Below, one piece after another: positions 1 to 8,279 of a DNA stretch of 64,000 bases. Every line of letters begins with the position of its first letter. Within the stretch, counting starts at the first letter, position 1. Source of the stretch: Chthonomonadaceae bacterium (lineage in GTDB: Bacteria; Armatimonadota; Fimbriimonadia; Fimbriimonadales; Fimbriimonadaceae); NCBI GenBank assembly GCA_015709495.1, contig CP054189.1:806001-870000 (forward strand). The letters are read 5' to 3'. The translations under genes and the position numbers were made by a program. The notes below the pieces were generated by a model. The model was given only the letters and a program-made list of their open reading frames with translations, had not been told where the DNA came from and made no database searches.

Positions 1-215
1 GGCCCCTTCCAAATCACCTCGACGCCGAATTCGTTGCCCGCTTCCTGAGCCCCGGCATTGACTGACTTCCAAAACTCGTGCGTCGTACCCTTCGGAATCA
101 CAGCGACGCGCAGCTTGCCCTCGGGCGATACGGGCCCATCCGAGGGCGCATCCGGAGAACCGCAACCCGCCAGCGCCACAACGGGGAGCAGAAAAGCCAG
201 GACCTGAACTCTCAT
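1..215 (-). CDS. Sugar ABC transporter substrate-binding lipoprotein (partial, 3' end off window)
   Basis: Reverse-strand reading starts with ATG at 215 and runs off the left edge. The first 18 residues form a lipoprotein signal peptide with the lipobox LAGC (Cys18). After a short Ser/Pro/Gly linker comes KLRVAVIPKGTTHEFWKS, the typical first beta-strand and helix of periplasmic sugar-binding proteins of the RbsB-like type (Peripla_BP_4). The likely role is capture of a sugar outside the membrane for an ABC importer. It points the same way as galK and lies 63 bp beyond the galK stop, so the two may be co-transcribed in a galactose or related sugar locus. Only about 71 residues are visible, so the substrate is not known. 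Confidence 0.8.
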   Translation of the reverse strand, partial: MRVQVLAFLLPVVALAGCGSPDAPSDGPVSPEGKLRVAVIPKGTTHEFWKSVNAGAQEAGNEFGVEVIWKG

Positions 216-278
216 CTAAGCACCTCTTCGAGACCCTTCCATTCTAACCGTTCCCAGCAAGAGGGCGGCGGCAACGCC

Positions 279-1610
279 TTACGCCAGACGCTCACAAGCG
301 CGGTCGGGCCGAAAGCTCCAGAACGCCGCCTGGCTCGCGGCCTCAGGGAACTGGTCCTCGTACGTCCGACGCCACTCTCGGAGAAACTCGGGCGCACGGC
401 CTGCCCGGACGATCGCCCAAACGCTGCCCCCGAATCCCGCGCCGAACGAGGAAGCGGCGTCGGCCCCGGCTTCGTAGGCCCACGCCGCAAGGAACGAGGT
501 TTCCGGAGTCTGATTTCGCAGGAGCGTCTCTGCCGCGCGCTGCGATTCTTTCGCCAAGCGGCCGAGAAATTCGAAGTCTTCTTGAGTCAACGCGCGGCTC
601 GCCATGGGAACCCACTCGTTGCTTTCGGACTGAAAGTGCTCCAGTCGCCTTTGGAGATCGGTCCGGTCAGGCGGGATCGACTGGAGCGCGTTCGAATAGC
701 CCCATACGGCGAGCGCCTCGGCCAGATGGCGAAACTTGCGCCCCGCAGCAGACTCGCAAAGATCGTGAAGCTCCGAGGCGAGCCGGGAAGCCAAGTTGTA
801 CTCTTCCTTGGCCGCCCCCGCTTTGTGCGCGTGGAGCCCGCTGAAGGCCACCGCGACCACTCGCTCCGATGCCAGTCGGCAGGTCGATTCTCGGTTCGCC
901 GGCAGGTAGGAGTACGTCGAAAACCGCTCGGCCTCCGAGCAAAGAATCGCAACGTGGTCCTCACTTCCCCCACGGGTGCCGACCCCATCCGCCGAATCCA
1001 GCCCCTCAAACGCGCGCCCAGCTTCGACGCACGCAAGATACTCAGCGAGTCGCGGGAGGTCCTGAAACACACGCAGGAACGCCTCGTAGTCGCGCAGTTG
1101 GGCCGCCGCCAGAGCGCACAGGCACGTCCCGATCAGCAGCGCAGAGGAACTGCTCATCCCAGATTCGGAGGGGAGGTCGCTGGCGAACGAGATCAGCGCG
1201 CCGCCCCGAAAACCGCCGAAATCCGCCGCAAGCCGCCGGAGCCCTACTTCGGAATAGAGCTTCCAGTCGGGCCCCGAAGCCTCCCCTTGCCCCGGGTCGA
1301 TCACGACTTCTTCCCCCCGCACCCGGTCGAAGACTCGGACTCCCGGCTCCTTCGACGGTTGAGCGAGAAAGACCAATGCCCGATCGGAGGCGCAGGTGAT
1401 CGACCTCCCGCCCGCATAGTCCGTATGCTTGCCGAATAGCTCGATCCGTCCCGGAACGCGAAAGATCGCGGCGGGCGCCTCAGGGTCGATTCGTTCCAAG
1501 AGAAGACGGAGGAGCGGCTCTTCCTGCGCCCTCGCCGACGATCCAACCGCCTCCACGCTTTCGGGGGCGCGAATAAGATTAGAGACCGAGGCGGGCGAAG
1601 AAGAGGTCAT
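279..1610 (-). CDS. galK: Galactokinase
   Basis: About 443 residues, GHMP-kinase family, phosphorylating galactose to galactose-1-phosphate with ATP in the cytoplasm. The N-terminal galactokinase signature GRIELFGKHTDYAGG is at residues 54-68, the ATP-binding motif GMSSSSALL is in the middle, and the third GHMP motif GAGFGGSVW lies near the C-terminus. The common GEHTDY is GKHTDY here, a variant position worth noting. The start at 1610 (MTSSSPASVS) is preferred. The open frame extends to 1745, but that would overlap the divergent peptidase gene and adds no recognisable sequence. Downstream on the same strand lies a sugar-binding lipoprotein gene, which fits a sugar-use operon. A related GHMP sugar kinase is the main alternative. 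Confidence 0.88.
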   Translation of the reverse strand: MTSSSPASVSNLIRAPESVEAVGSSARAQEEPLLRLLLERIDPEAPAAIFRVPGRIELFGKHTDYAGGRSITCASDRALVFLAQPSKEPGVRVFDRVRGEEVVIDPGQGEASGPDWKLYSEVGLRRLAADFGGFRGGALISFASDLPSESGMSSSSALLIGTCLCALAAAQLRDYEAFLRVFQDLPRLAEYLACVEAGRAFEGLDSADGVGTRGGSEDHVAILCSEAERFSTYSYLPANRESTCRLASERVVAVAFSGLHAHKAGAAKEEYNLASRLASELHDLCESAAGRKFRHLAEALAVWGYSNALQSIPPDRTDLQRRLEHFQSESNEWVPMASRALTQEDFEFLGRLAKESQRAAETLLRNQTPETSFLAAWAYEAGADAASSFGAGFGGSVWAIVRAGRAPEFLREWRRTYEDQFPEAASQAAFWSFRPDRACERLA

Positions 1611-1743
1611 GCGAAGTTTCGAAGTCCATCGTGGCAGGCTTTTCGGGATTTGCGCTACGTCCAAGGCGAAGCGCTCTCCCAGCGGGCAAACTCGCTCTCC
1701 AAGACCCTCTTGCGTGCCCCGGAAGCATCGGCTAACATGGATC

Positions 1744-4011
1744 ATGCGATCTTTGTCCCCACGATTGGCCCTGTGGCTTGCTCTGGCCCTCGTCCTTGGG
1801 CCCGCGACGGGCCACGCAGATCCGGCCCGTCCCTACCGGCCCTCGCCAACCGAGGTTCGGGAGAACTACCGCAAGGCGCAGTCCTTGCGGAGCCTCTACT
1901 CGAATAAGGCCCTCAACCTGAACCTGCAAGCAAATTGGTACGACTCGGGCAAGAGGCTCTGGTACCGCCGAGACACCGCCCCCGAGCGAACCGAGTTCGT
2001 GTCGGTGAATTGCGATTCGGGCGAGCGCAGACCGCTCTTCGATCACAAGCGGTTTGCCGAGGCGCTCGCGAAAGTTACCGGCAGACCCGCCGAAGCGAAC
2101 CAGCTCCCGATCACGGGGGTCCGTCTCGCGGAAACGGGAAAATCGCTGAACTTCAGTTCCTCCGGCAGGTCGTATTCCTGCAACCTCGATACCTATGAGA
2201 TTGCCGCCACCGAAGCCCCTCCGATCAACCGGCCTCCTGCCAACCGCGGGGGCTCCGGCGACTCTGCGCGTTCGCCCGACCGAAAGTGGACCGCCCGGAT
2301 CGTCGACCGGAACCTCGTGCTCCAAGCGAACGGCGGCGAACCGGTCCCGCTCACCAAAGACGGCGATGAAAAAGCCTACTACGCGCGCCCCGCATGGTCG
2401 CCGGACTCCCGGTTTCTCGTGTTTGCCAAGGTAACCGCAGGCGACAGGCTCCCGGTCTACCTCGTCGAATCGTCGCCAGCGTCGGGCGGCAGGGCCAAGC
2501 TGATCACCCGCAACTACGACCTTCCTGGCGACAAGGTCGACACCTATGAGGTGCTTGTGTGCGACCCGGCTACGGCTGCGGTTCGAGCTACTCAAGCCGA
2601 AGTCATTGACTACTGGCAAATGCCTTCCGTCCGGTGGAATCGTGACGGGGATCGATTCACGTACGAAAAGCTCGACCGAGGATATGGAAGGTGGCGCATC
2701 ATCGAGGTCGATCCCGCGACAGGGAGTTCCCGAACGCTCGTCGACGATAAGCCATCGACCTTTTTCGACATCACCAGCAAGTACTCGTACTACTCTTCGC
2801 AGACCGACGAGATCATTTGGCGGTCGGAGAAGACGGGGTGGGCCCACCTTTATCTCACCGACCCCGCGACCCTCAAGACGCAAGCGATTACGTCGGGGAA
2901 GTGGGTCGTCCGAAGCGTGCTTCACGTTGACGAGGAGCGCCGCAAGATCGTCTTTGCGGCCAGCGGAGTTCACCCAGAGGAGGACCCCTATTTCCTTCAC
3001 TACTTCGAAGTTGGGTGGGACGGCAAGGGGCTCAGGGAACTCACGCCGAGTCCCGGCAACCACCAAGCGCAGCTCTCCCCCACTAGGGAGTACTTCGTCG
3101 ATTCGCATTCAGCGGTCGATTCTGCGCCGGTCCACGAACTCCGGAGGACCGCCGACGGATCGCTGGTCGCTGTGCTCGAAAGGGCCGACCTCACTGCGCT
3201 CGAAGCCACCGGTTGGCGTCCTCCCGAAGTGTTCGTCGCCAAAGGCAGGGACGGCGAGACCGACATCTGGGGCTTGATCTTCCGTCCCTCCCACTTCGAC
3301 CCCGAAAAGTCCTATCCGATCATCGAAGACATCTATGCGGGCCCGCAAGACTCGTTCGTTCCCAAGAGCTTCGCGCCGTACTTTTCGATGCAAGCCCTCG
3401 CCGAACTTGGGTTCATCGTCGTGAAAATGGACGGCATGGGCACGAGGAACCGCTCGAAGGCGTTTCACGACGTCTGCTGGAAGAACCTGGGAGACCACGG
3501 GTTCCCAGATCGGATTCTGTGGATTCGGGCGATGGCCGAGAAGTACCCAAGCGCCGACCTTTCGAGAATCGGCGTCTTCGGCACTTCCGCCGGAGGGCAA
3601 AGCTCCACCGCGGCCCTGCTCTTCCATCCCGATTTCTATAGGGTCGCCGTCTCCGCCTGCGGATGCCACGACAACCGAATGGACAAGGTGTGGTGGAACG
3701 AGCAGTGGATGGGTTATCCGGTGGGGCCGCACTATGAGGCGCAGTCCAACATCACCCATGCGGGCAAGCTAAAGGGCAAACTGCTGCTCATCGTCGGTGA
3801 ACTCGATCAGAACGTGCCGCCGGAGTCGACGTATCGCCTGGTGGATGCGCTGATCAAGGCGGGGAAGGACTTCGACTTCCTGATGATCCCCGGCGCGGGG
3901 CACACGAGCGGCGGAAGCTATGGAGACCGAAGGCGGTGGGATTACTTCGTCCGCCACCTGCTCGGCGCAGAGACGCCCGATTGGAACTCAGGAGAGGGCG
4001 CGGGCGGGTGA
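1744..4011 (+). CDS. Secreted S9 family dipeptidyl-peptidase IV-like serine peptidase
   Basis: About 755 residues. The start at 1744 (MRSLSPRLALWLALALVLG) gives a clean signal peptide ending near HADP; an in-frame reading further upstream overlaps galK. The N-terminal part (about 60-480) has DPP IV beta-propeller repeats such as SPDSRFLVF, and the C-terminal part is the alpha/beta-hydrolase. The catalytic triad is visible: Ser615 in GTSAGG, Asp688 in VGELDQNVPP and His720 in GAGHTSGG. The expected action is removal of N-terminal dipeptides from peptides in the periplasm or outside the cell. It is divergent from galK with 133 bp between the starts. Exact substrate preference cannot be read from sequence. 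Confidence 0.9.
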   Translation: MRSLSPRLALWLALALVLGPATGHADPARPYRPSPTEVRENYRKAQSLRSLYSNKALNLNLQANWYDSGKRLWYRRDTAPERTEFVSVNCDSGERRPLFDHKRFAEALAKVTGRPAEANQLPITGVRLAETGKSLNFSSSGRSYSCNLDTYEIAATEAPPINRPPANRGGSGDSARSPDRKWTARIVDRNLVLQANGGEPVPLTKDGDEKAYYARPAWSPDSRFLVFAKVTAGDRLPVYLVESSPASGGRAKLITRNYDLPGDKVDTYEVLVCDPATAAVRATQAEVIDYWQMPSVRWNRDGDRFTYEKLDRGYGRWRIIEVDPATGSSRTLVDDKPSTFFDITSKYSYYSSQTDEIIWRSEKTGWAHLYLTDPATLKTQAITSGKWVVRSVLHVDEERRKIVFAASGVHPEEDPYFLHYFEVGWDGKGLRELTPSPGNHQAQLSPTREYFVDSHSAVDSAPVHELRRTADGSLVAVLERADLTALEATGWRPPEVFVAKGRDGETDIWGLIFRPSHFDPEKSYPIIEDIYAGPQDSFVPKSFAPYFSMQALAELGFIVVKMDGMGTRNRSKAFHDVCWKNLGDHGFPDRILWIRAMAEKYPSADLSRIGVFGTSAGGQSSTAALLFHPDFYRVAVSACGCHDNRMDKVWWNEQWMGYPVGPHYEAQSNITHAGKLKGKLLLIVGELDQNVPPESTYRLVDALIKAGKDFDFLMIPGAGHTSGGSYGDRRRWDYFVRHLLGAETPDWNSGEGAGG

Positions 4012-4317
4012 TCGGGCGGGAGCCTTCGCGCCGTCCTTGAAGCGCCGTTGTCTGGGGTGAGCCTTCGTTCGTGAGGGTAGGCACTTCATTGTCTGGGGGG
4101 AGTGGGCGACGCCGAACCTTCGTGCCCGCGGGGCGGGAGGGTTCAACTCGCAGCGCCCGCCTCGATGCTTCGTGCGAGTGAGCGTGCAGCTCCGGGTCTG
4201 CGCCCGGACCCACTTCGCAGAGGCAGGCTTCATGTGGGTACCGTGCGAGTTCTCAGGGCCTGGGCCGGTATAATCCCACTTCGCGGCCGCGTCGCCCGGG
4301 CGGCCCGTCAACGGCGT
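4012..4317. other. Intergenic region before tRNA-Ala
   Basis: A 306-bp GC-rich stretch between the S9 peptidase stop and tRNA-Ala. No reading frame on either strand looks like a conserved protein. Apart from the tRNA promoter element listed separately I see nothing assignable in it. Confidence 0.6.
4269..4274 (+). promoter_or_regulatory. -10 element for tRNA-Ala
   Basis: A perfect TATAAT lies 44 bp upstream of the mature tRNA 5' end. No clear -35 hexamer is visible at 16-18 bp spacing, so this rests on the -10 box alone. Confidence 0.5.
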
Positions 4318-4393
4318 GGGGATGTAGCTCAGCTGGGAGAGCGCTGCAATCGCACTGCAGAGGTCGTGGGTTCGAATCCCATCATCTCCACCA
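4318..4393 (+). tRNA. tRNA-Ala (anticodon CGC)
   Basis: A 76-nt cloverleaf with encoded CCA. The acceptor stem GGGGATG pairs with CATCTCC and carries the G3:U70 wobble that is the identity mark of alanine tRNAs. The anticodon stem CTGCA/TGCAG closes a 7-nt loop (4349-4355) with anticodon CGC at 4351-4353. The T arm has the TTCGAAT loop. The gene is the integration target for the islands downstream: the sequence from the first base of the anticodon loop to the CCA recurs exactly at 23791-23835, with changes at 14599-14643, and as a 20-bp piece at 52555-52574. Confidence 0.97.
4349..4393 (+). repeat. Attachment-site repeat, copy 1 (inside tRNA-Ala)
   Basis: A 45-bp direct repeat from the anticodon loop to the CCA end of tRNA-Ala. 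Copy 3 (23791-23835) is identical over all 45 bp. Copy 2 (14599-14643) differs at four positions and copy 4 (52555-52574) keeps only the last 20 bp with one change. Repeats of this kind are the usual footprint of tyrosine-integrase elements that insert at the 3' end of a tRNA gene and rebuild it. Confidence 0.9.
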
Positions 4394-4434
4394 GATTCAA
4401 ATGAACCTGAGTTGGTTCCTATAGTTGGTTCCTA
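4393..4434 (+). repeat. Left-end module of island A with tandem putative integrase arm sites
   Basis: Directly after the tRNA comes AGATTCAAATGAACCT followed by two copies of TTGGTTCCTA at 4412-4421 and 4425-4434, 13 bp apart. The same layout occurs after attachment copy 2 (14643-14684). The conserved spacing next to an attachment core suggests arm-type binding sites of one integrase family shared by islands A and B. Confidence 0.6.
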
Positions 4435-4509
4435 AACAAAATGAGTTCTGCTTGACTCCGAGCAGCGCATCATCAGCTTTCAAAGGAACATGGGCGAGCG
4501 TCGGGGCGT

Positions 4510-4515
4510 TATAAT
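4510..4515 (+). promoter_or_regulatory. -10 element, probable leaderless start of island A operon
   Basis: A perfect TATAAT ends 7 bp before the ATG at 4523. Transcription from this box would begin at or next to the start codon, which implies a leaderless message and decides the start of the first gene. The first gene of island B has the same layout. Confidence 0.5.
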
Positions 4516-4522
4516 TAACGTG

Positions 4523-4990
4523 ATGCGGCGAACACGCAACGTGATCCATATGGTCGCCATGCTCGTGCTCTTGGCGGGATTCGTTCCCACGAGCGCGATC
4601 GCTTCGCTGTTCATCACCAGTTGCAAAATGGATTGCTGCGTCGGGGAGCGGACGCACGAGGCGGCCGATCCGGTCTGTGTCAAGGGCTGCGAGACGGAGA
4701 ATGGGCACAACTCCAAGCCGGCTCAGTCGATTCATGAATCGCAATCAGACGACTGCAAATGCAGCATCAGTTCAGCTCCGAGCACTCCTCAGCCGGACAC
4801 CGCCGCAACTGCAGCCTTTAGCTTTCAAGTCTCTAAGGATATTGCAGACCTCCCTGTTGAACAGAAGGGCATTATCGCGCTTTCAGTGCAAGAATCCGAA
4901 GCTGGAATCTTTGGTACGGACTCAGATCCGCCTTCTTCCAGGCCCAACTACGCCTGCCTTGGCCGCGCACCTCCTGTGCATCTTGCGTAA
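4523..4990 (+). CDS. Small Cys-rich exported protein, first gene of the copper operon
   Basis: About 155 residues. The start at 4523 (MRRTRNVIHMVAML) is chosen because a perfect -10 box sits 7 bp upstream. The N-terminus is a signal peptide. The mature part carries SCKMDCCVGE, a further Cys/His-rich segment and DDCKCS, then ends in GRAPPVHLA. A positional counterpart, 23227-23637 at the head of island B's operon, also has a signal peptide, scattered Cys pairs and a terminal SRAPPFQLS. Small exported Cys/His-rich proteins at the head of metal operons are often metal binders or sensors, but I do not recognise a named family. The RAPP-like tail resembles some DUF2946/CopL-type proteins, and that link is tentative. 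Confidence 0.65.
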   Translation: MRRTRNVIHMVAMLVLLAGFVPTSAIASLFITSCKMDCCVGERTHEAADPVCVKGCETENGHNSKPAQSIHESQSDDCKCSISSAPSTPQPDTAATAAFSFQVSKDIADLPVEQKGIIALSVQESEAGIFGTDSDPPSSRPNYACLGRAPPVHLA

Positions 4991-5061
4991 CCCCCGCTCG
5001 ACACTCCGTCGCGTGGGATTCGTCGTTGACGCAAGTCCCTTACCAAAGCACAGGAAAATCA

Positions 5062-6747
5062 ATGATTCAAACTCTCATCGTCTTCACGGCGATGGCGCTT
5101 GGCCAAACTTCGGCACTCAAATGCCCGGTCATGGGCAGCGCCGTCGCCCCATCGTCGCCGGTCGTCGAATTCAACGGCTCGCGATTCCAGTTCTGCTGCG
5201 CAGGCTGTGACTCTAACTTTGCCAAATCGCCGGGCGCCTTTCTCAAGACTCAGCGCGGAGCCAAAAACACTGTTGGAGTTTTCCTCTTCGACCCCGTCAG
5301 CCGGTTGCGGCTCGACGTCGATAAGTCGAAAGCAACCGCCGACTTCGAATCAATTCGCTATCCGTTCCAGACCGATGAGAACCGGAAGGCCTTCCTCGCC
5401 AACCCGAAGAAGTACGCGACCATTCCCTCCAAGGAGGCTCTGTATTGCCCCGTCGGTAAGGAAGCCGTTCCTTCCTACTCCAAGGCAAGCGACTACGTAG
5501 ATCACGAAGGCGTGCGTTGGTACATGTGCTGCGCCGGGTGCGGCGGCCCGTTTGAGAAGGACCCTAAGAAGTATCTCTTTGCGGGAACCGAGAAGAACAT
5601 CCAAGTCGCCAAGGCGATCAAGCACGATGCTCTCCATCACCCTGCGCCCTCTGATGTAAATGTCGTCACCAAGGTTAAATTCGGCAGATATGAAGCTGAA
5701 CTTCGCGTTCCCGAGGAAGGGTTATTCGCGCAAGAAGAAGTCGACGTGGAATTCCGCGTAGTCGATACGAGCGCCAAAGACCCCGTCGAAGAAGGGTTCA
5801 AGGGCGTTGGAGCGATCGAAGCAACCGCAGTCATGACCATGCCGAGCATGGCAGGAATGCCCGAGGCAAAGCCGGAGGTGCATCGGGAAGGCGTGCCCGG
5901 CGACTACGGAGTCGTCGTCTACTTCCCCCACGGCGGCGACTACAAAATCGCTCTGACCCTCAATATTCCGGGCCAAGGCAAGCATGACATCGCGTTCTTA
6001 GTCGACGTGAAGGATGAGCGTCCCGCAAGCTTGGCAAAGCCTCAGCCATTTCAACTCAAAGTTGTCGATTGGCCCGTTCACGCGATGGCCGGTCAACCGA
6101 GCAACCTGAAGTTGCAGGTCGTCGACACGAAGACCGGAAAGGTTCAGAGCGCGTTCGACGTCGCTCATGAGAAACAGTTCCATCTCTTGCTTGCCAGCAA
6201 GGACCTCAATTGGTTCCTTCACGAGCACCCAGAGATGGCCAAAGACGGCACATGGTCGATCCCAATCACGTTTCCGGCGGGCGGCGATTACTGGGTGTAC
6301 GGCGACGTTGCTCCTAGCGGCAAAGGATCACGGGTCCTCATCGCGAAGGTAAGCGTCCACGGCGACAAACCGACGTGGGATACTAAGTTGAATCTCTCGA
6401 CCACGGCGGTGGATGGGGGCCTCAAGGGCGAGCTTGTGACTCGCGATATCCAAGTCGGCCGCAAAACCACCTTAATGGTTAAGCTCACCGACGAGAAGAC
6501 CGGTCAGGCTGCCGGTGACACGGTCAAGTGGCTTGGCGCTGCGGGGCACATGATGATCTTCCACCAGGATGGTCTGACTGTTGTCCATAGCCATCCGGCC
6601 GAGGATGCTGAGAACGAGGCTCAGGTCAAGCAAGGGATGGTGCACTTCACGGGTCGATTCCCCAAGCCCGGACTTTATAAGGTCTATGCCCAGTTCGATT
6701 GGCGCGGCGCGGTCCGCACGCTTGGATTTGCTATCGAGGTGAAGTAG
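5062..6747 (+). CDS. YHS/TRASH double-domain protein with YtkA-like C-terminal domains
   Basis: About 561 residues. The start at 5062 (MIQTLIVFTAMALGQTSA) gives a signal peptide. Two YHS-type metal-binding domains follow: the first with CPVM at 21-24 and CCAGC at 45-49, the second with CPVG and CCAGCGGPF near 130-165. The C-terminal two thirds contain His/Met-containing beta-sandwich segments (for example MTMPSMAGMPEAKPEVH, WFLHEHPEM, MMIFHQDGLTVVHSHP) like YtkA-type domains in copper loci. The likely role is periplasmic binding or delivery of copper. It lies 71 bp after the Cys-rich gene and its stop abuts the GTG of the next gene. Confidence 0.7.
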   Translation: MIQTLIVFTAMALGQTSALKCPVMGSAVAPSSPVVEFNGSRFQFCCAGCDSNFAKSPGAFLKTQRGAKNTVGVFLFDPVSRLRLDVDKSKATADFESIRYPFQTDENRKAFLANPKKYATIPSKEALYCPVGKEAVPSYSKASDYVDHEGVRWYMCCAGCGGPFEKDPKKYLFAGTEKNIQVAKAIKHDALHHPAPSDVNVVTKVKFGRYEAELRVPEEGLFAQEEVDVEFRVVDTSAKDPVEEGFKGVGAIEATAVMTMPSMAGMPEAKPEVHREGVPGDYGVVVYFPHGGDYKIALTLNIPGQGKHDIAFLVDVKDERPASLAKPQPFQLKVVDWPVHAMAGQPSNLKLQVVDTKTGKVQSAFDVAHEKQFHLLLASKDLNWFLHEHPEMAKDGTWSIPITFPAGGDYWVYGDVAPSGKGSRVLIAKVSVHGDKPTWDTKLNLSTTAVDGGLKGELVTRDIQVGRKTTLMVKLTDEKTGQAAGDTVKWLGAAGHMMIFHQDGLTVVHSHPAEDAENEAQVKQGMVHFTGRFPKPGLYKVYAQFDWRGAVRTLGFAIEVK

Positions 6748-6903
6748 GTGGCGTCCATCGGCACCGCTCTGCTCATCGCAGCCGCGATTTGTCTCTATGC
6801 TTGGCTGATCCTGCGCCGTCTTGGCGTGGGGCAACGCGGCATAACGCCCGATTGCGGCTGTGGTACCGGCAAAGCATGCAAAACCAAAAAGGTGAACCAA
6901 TGA
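6748..6903 (+). CDS. Small membrane protein with Cys-rich tail
   Basis: A 51-residue protein starting at GTG directly after the preceding stop. One membrane helix (about residues 4-22) is followed by a basic stretch and then CGCGTGKAC. This layout, one helix plus a short CGCG-type tail, resembles the small FeoB-associated Cys-rich membrane proteins. The stop overlaps the ATG of the cupredoxin gene (6900), which supports translational coupling. It may hand metal to a partner at the membrane. Its small size limits certainty. Confidence 0.55.
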   Translation: MASIGTALLIAAAICLYAWLILRRLGVGQRGITPDCGCGTGKACKTKKVNQ

Positions 6904-7052
6904 ATACGAAGCATTTCCAGACATTCGCAATCGTCGGTGTCCTTTCGTTCGCCATCGCTGGCTGCGCGACCAAGGCAGGAACATCCCAAGCGGAGAACCA
7001 ACCAACCATGACAAACACCACAGCAGGCGGGATTCAGAAAGCCATGATCACC
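6900..7052 (+). pseudogene. Cupredoxin-like lipoprotein, N-terminal half (interrupted by IS)
   Basis: Starts MNTKHFQTFAIVGVLSFAI and has a lipobox ending AGC at about residue 22, so the intact product would be an exported lipoprotein. The reading is broken at 7053 by an IS3-family element. Removing the element and one copy of the CACC target duplication joins this half in frame to 8280-8526, giving a continuous domain (KAMIT joined to IDGGKYTPNVV). The remaining short ORF runs only seven codons into the IS. Confidence 0.85.
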
Positions 7053-7116
7053 TGGTCTGCCCCCCAAAATTGAAGACGTCAGAAAAGTAGTTCTCTGGTT
7101 CAAACTGGAGGCAATC

Positions 7117-7422
7117 ATGAAGAGATCGAAGTTCAGCGAGGAGCAGATCGTGAGGATTCTGCAGGAGGCAGCATCGGGCCAGAAGACGCAGGCCCAGCTT
7201 TGCCGCGACCACGGAGTCAGCGCCAACACGTTCTACGTGTGGAAGCGCAAGTATGCGGGGATGCAGACCGACGATGTGCGGCATCTGCGCGAGCTCGAGC
7301 GGGAGAACGCTCAGCTCAAGCGTCTTCTTGCCGAAAGAGACCTTGAGATCGACGCGGTACGGGCGCTGTTCCGAAAAAACGGACTCGCGCTCCCGAACCC
7401 GTCGCGGGGGCGCGATTCCTGA
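7117..7422 (+). CDS. IS3-family transposase OrfA
   Basis: 101 residues with an N-terminal helix-turn-helix (KFSEEQIVRILQEA, then AQLCRDHGVSANTFYVWKRKY) and a leucine-zipper-like coiled segment (ELERENAQLKRLLAERDLEID), the standard OrfA layout. It binds the element ends and supplies the N-terminus of the frameshifted OrfAB transposase. The stop overlaps the first ATG of OrfB. Confidence 0.92.
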   Translation: MKRSKFSEEQIVRILQEAASGQKTQAQLCRDHGVSANTFYVWKRKYAGMQTDDVRHLRELERENAQLKRLLAERDLEIDAVRALFRKNGLALPNPSRGRDS

Positions 7423-8252
7423 TGGAGCGGAACATGACGGTCCGCAGGGCTTGCTGGATGACCGGGATCTCGACTCGCGCTGTTTATGAGGAGCCAGGGC
7501 CGGACCGGGACGCTGCGCTCAGGGAAGCACTCAGGAGGGTCTGGCGGCCCAACATGGGCTACCGGATGGCGCAAGCCCTGGTGAAGGAGGAGTTCGCTCC
7601 CTTGAACCTCAAGCGGGTGCATCGAATCTGGAAACAGGAGCGGCTCGGCCGCAAGACGCGATATCGCAAGAAGCGGACCGGGAACCCGGTTCCCCTGTCG
7701 GCGGAGCATCCCAACCACGTGTGGACGGTGGACTTTATCCATGATTCCTGCCTGAGCGGAACGAAGCTCAAGGTGCTTTCGGTGGAGGATGAGTTCACTC
7801 GGGAGTGCCTGGCTCTGGAGGTGGCGACGCGGATCAATGCTCGCAAGGTGCGCGACGTATTGGCTCCGCTCTTTGCCGATCGCGGGGCTCCCCGGTTCGT
7901 TCGGAGCGATAACGGCGGCGAGTTCGTTGCCCGGCTGCTCGCGGTGTTTCTCTCTGAATCCGGTTCGAACAGCCGCTTCATCGATCCGGGCAAACCCTGG
8001 CAGAACGGGTTCGTGGAGTCGTTCCACTCGACCCTGCGCCGGGATCACCTCGACGTCGAGGTCTTTGTCAATCTGGCCGACGCTCAGATGAAGACGGCGA
8101 TCTACCGTCGCTACTACAACGAGGTTCGGCCGCATTCGTCGCTTGGCTATCGCCCCCCGGCGGTGGCCGCGCAGAGTCTGGAGTTCAGTCGGGCTACGCC
8201 CTGCCTGCCCCCCAACCCTGCTGGGATATCATCAGCGGAGGTCTACTCTTAA
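7422..8252 (+). CDS. IS3-family transposase OrfB (DDE integrase core)
   Basis: 276 residues with an HTH_21-like N-terminal part (NMGYRMAQALVKEEF) and an rve integrase core. The DDE residues are visible in HVWTVDFIHD, FVRSDNGGEF and NGFVESFHSTLRRD, and the C-terminus has RPHSSLGYRPP. It is probably made mainly as an OrfAB fusion by frameshifting at the overlap with OrfA. It catalyses copy-out of the surrounding element. It appears intact. Confidence 0.92.
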   Translation: MERNMTVRRACWMTGISTRAVYEEPGPDRDAALREALRRVWRPNMGYRMAQALVKEEFAPLNLKRVHRIWKQERLGRKTRYRKKRTGNPVPLSAEHPNHVWTVDFIHDSCLSGTKLKVLSVEDEFTRECLALEVATRINARKVRDVLAPLFADRGAPRFVRSDNGGEFVARLLAVFLSESGSNSRFIDPGKPWQNGFVESFHSTLRRDHLDVEVFVNLADAQMKTAIYRRYYNEVRPHSSLGYRPPAVAAQSLEFSRATPCLPPNPAGISSAEVYS

Positions 8253-8279
8253 GATGTCTTCAACAATGGGGGCTGGCCA

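Larger units (their letters stand above)
7053..8279 (+). mobile_element. IS3-family insertion sequence (IS407-like group), complete
   Basis: A 1227-bp element. The left end starts TGGTCTGCCCCCC and reads on to TTGAAGACGTC. The right end, read on the other strand, starts TGGCCAGCCCCC and reads on to TTGAAGACATC, giving imperfect terminal inverted repeats. The 4-bp direct repeat CACC flanks it at 7049-7052 and 8280-8283. Two ORFs overlap at ATGA as in IS3 elements that make the fused transposase by frameshift. A 4-bp duplication fits the IS407 group. The element looks intact and recent. Confidence 0.9.

Noticed and set aside
78-1439. Long open frame on the plus strand through the galactokinase gene
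   Set aside because: It is Arg/Pro-rich with no family features and lies antisense to galK, whose three GHMP motifs are clear. High GC produces such shadow frames.
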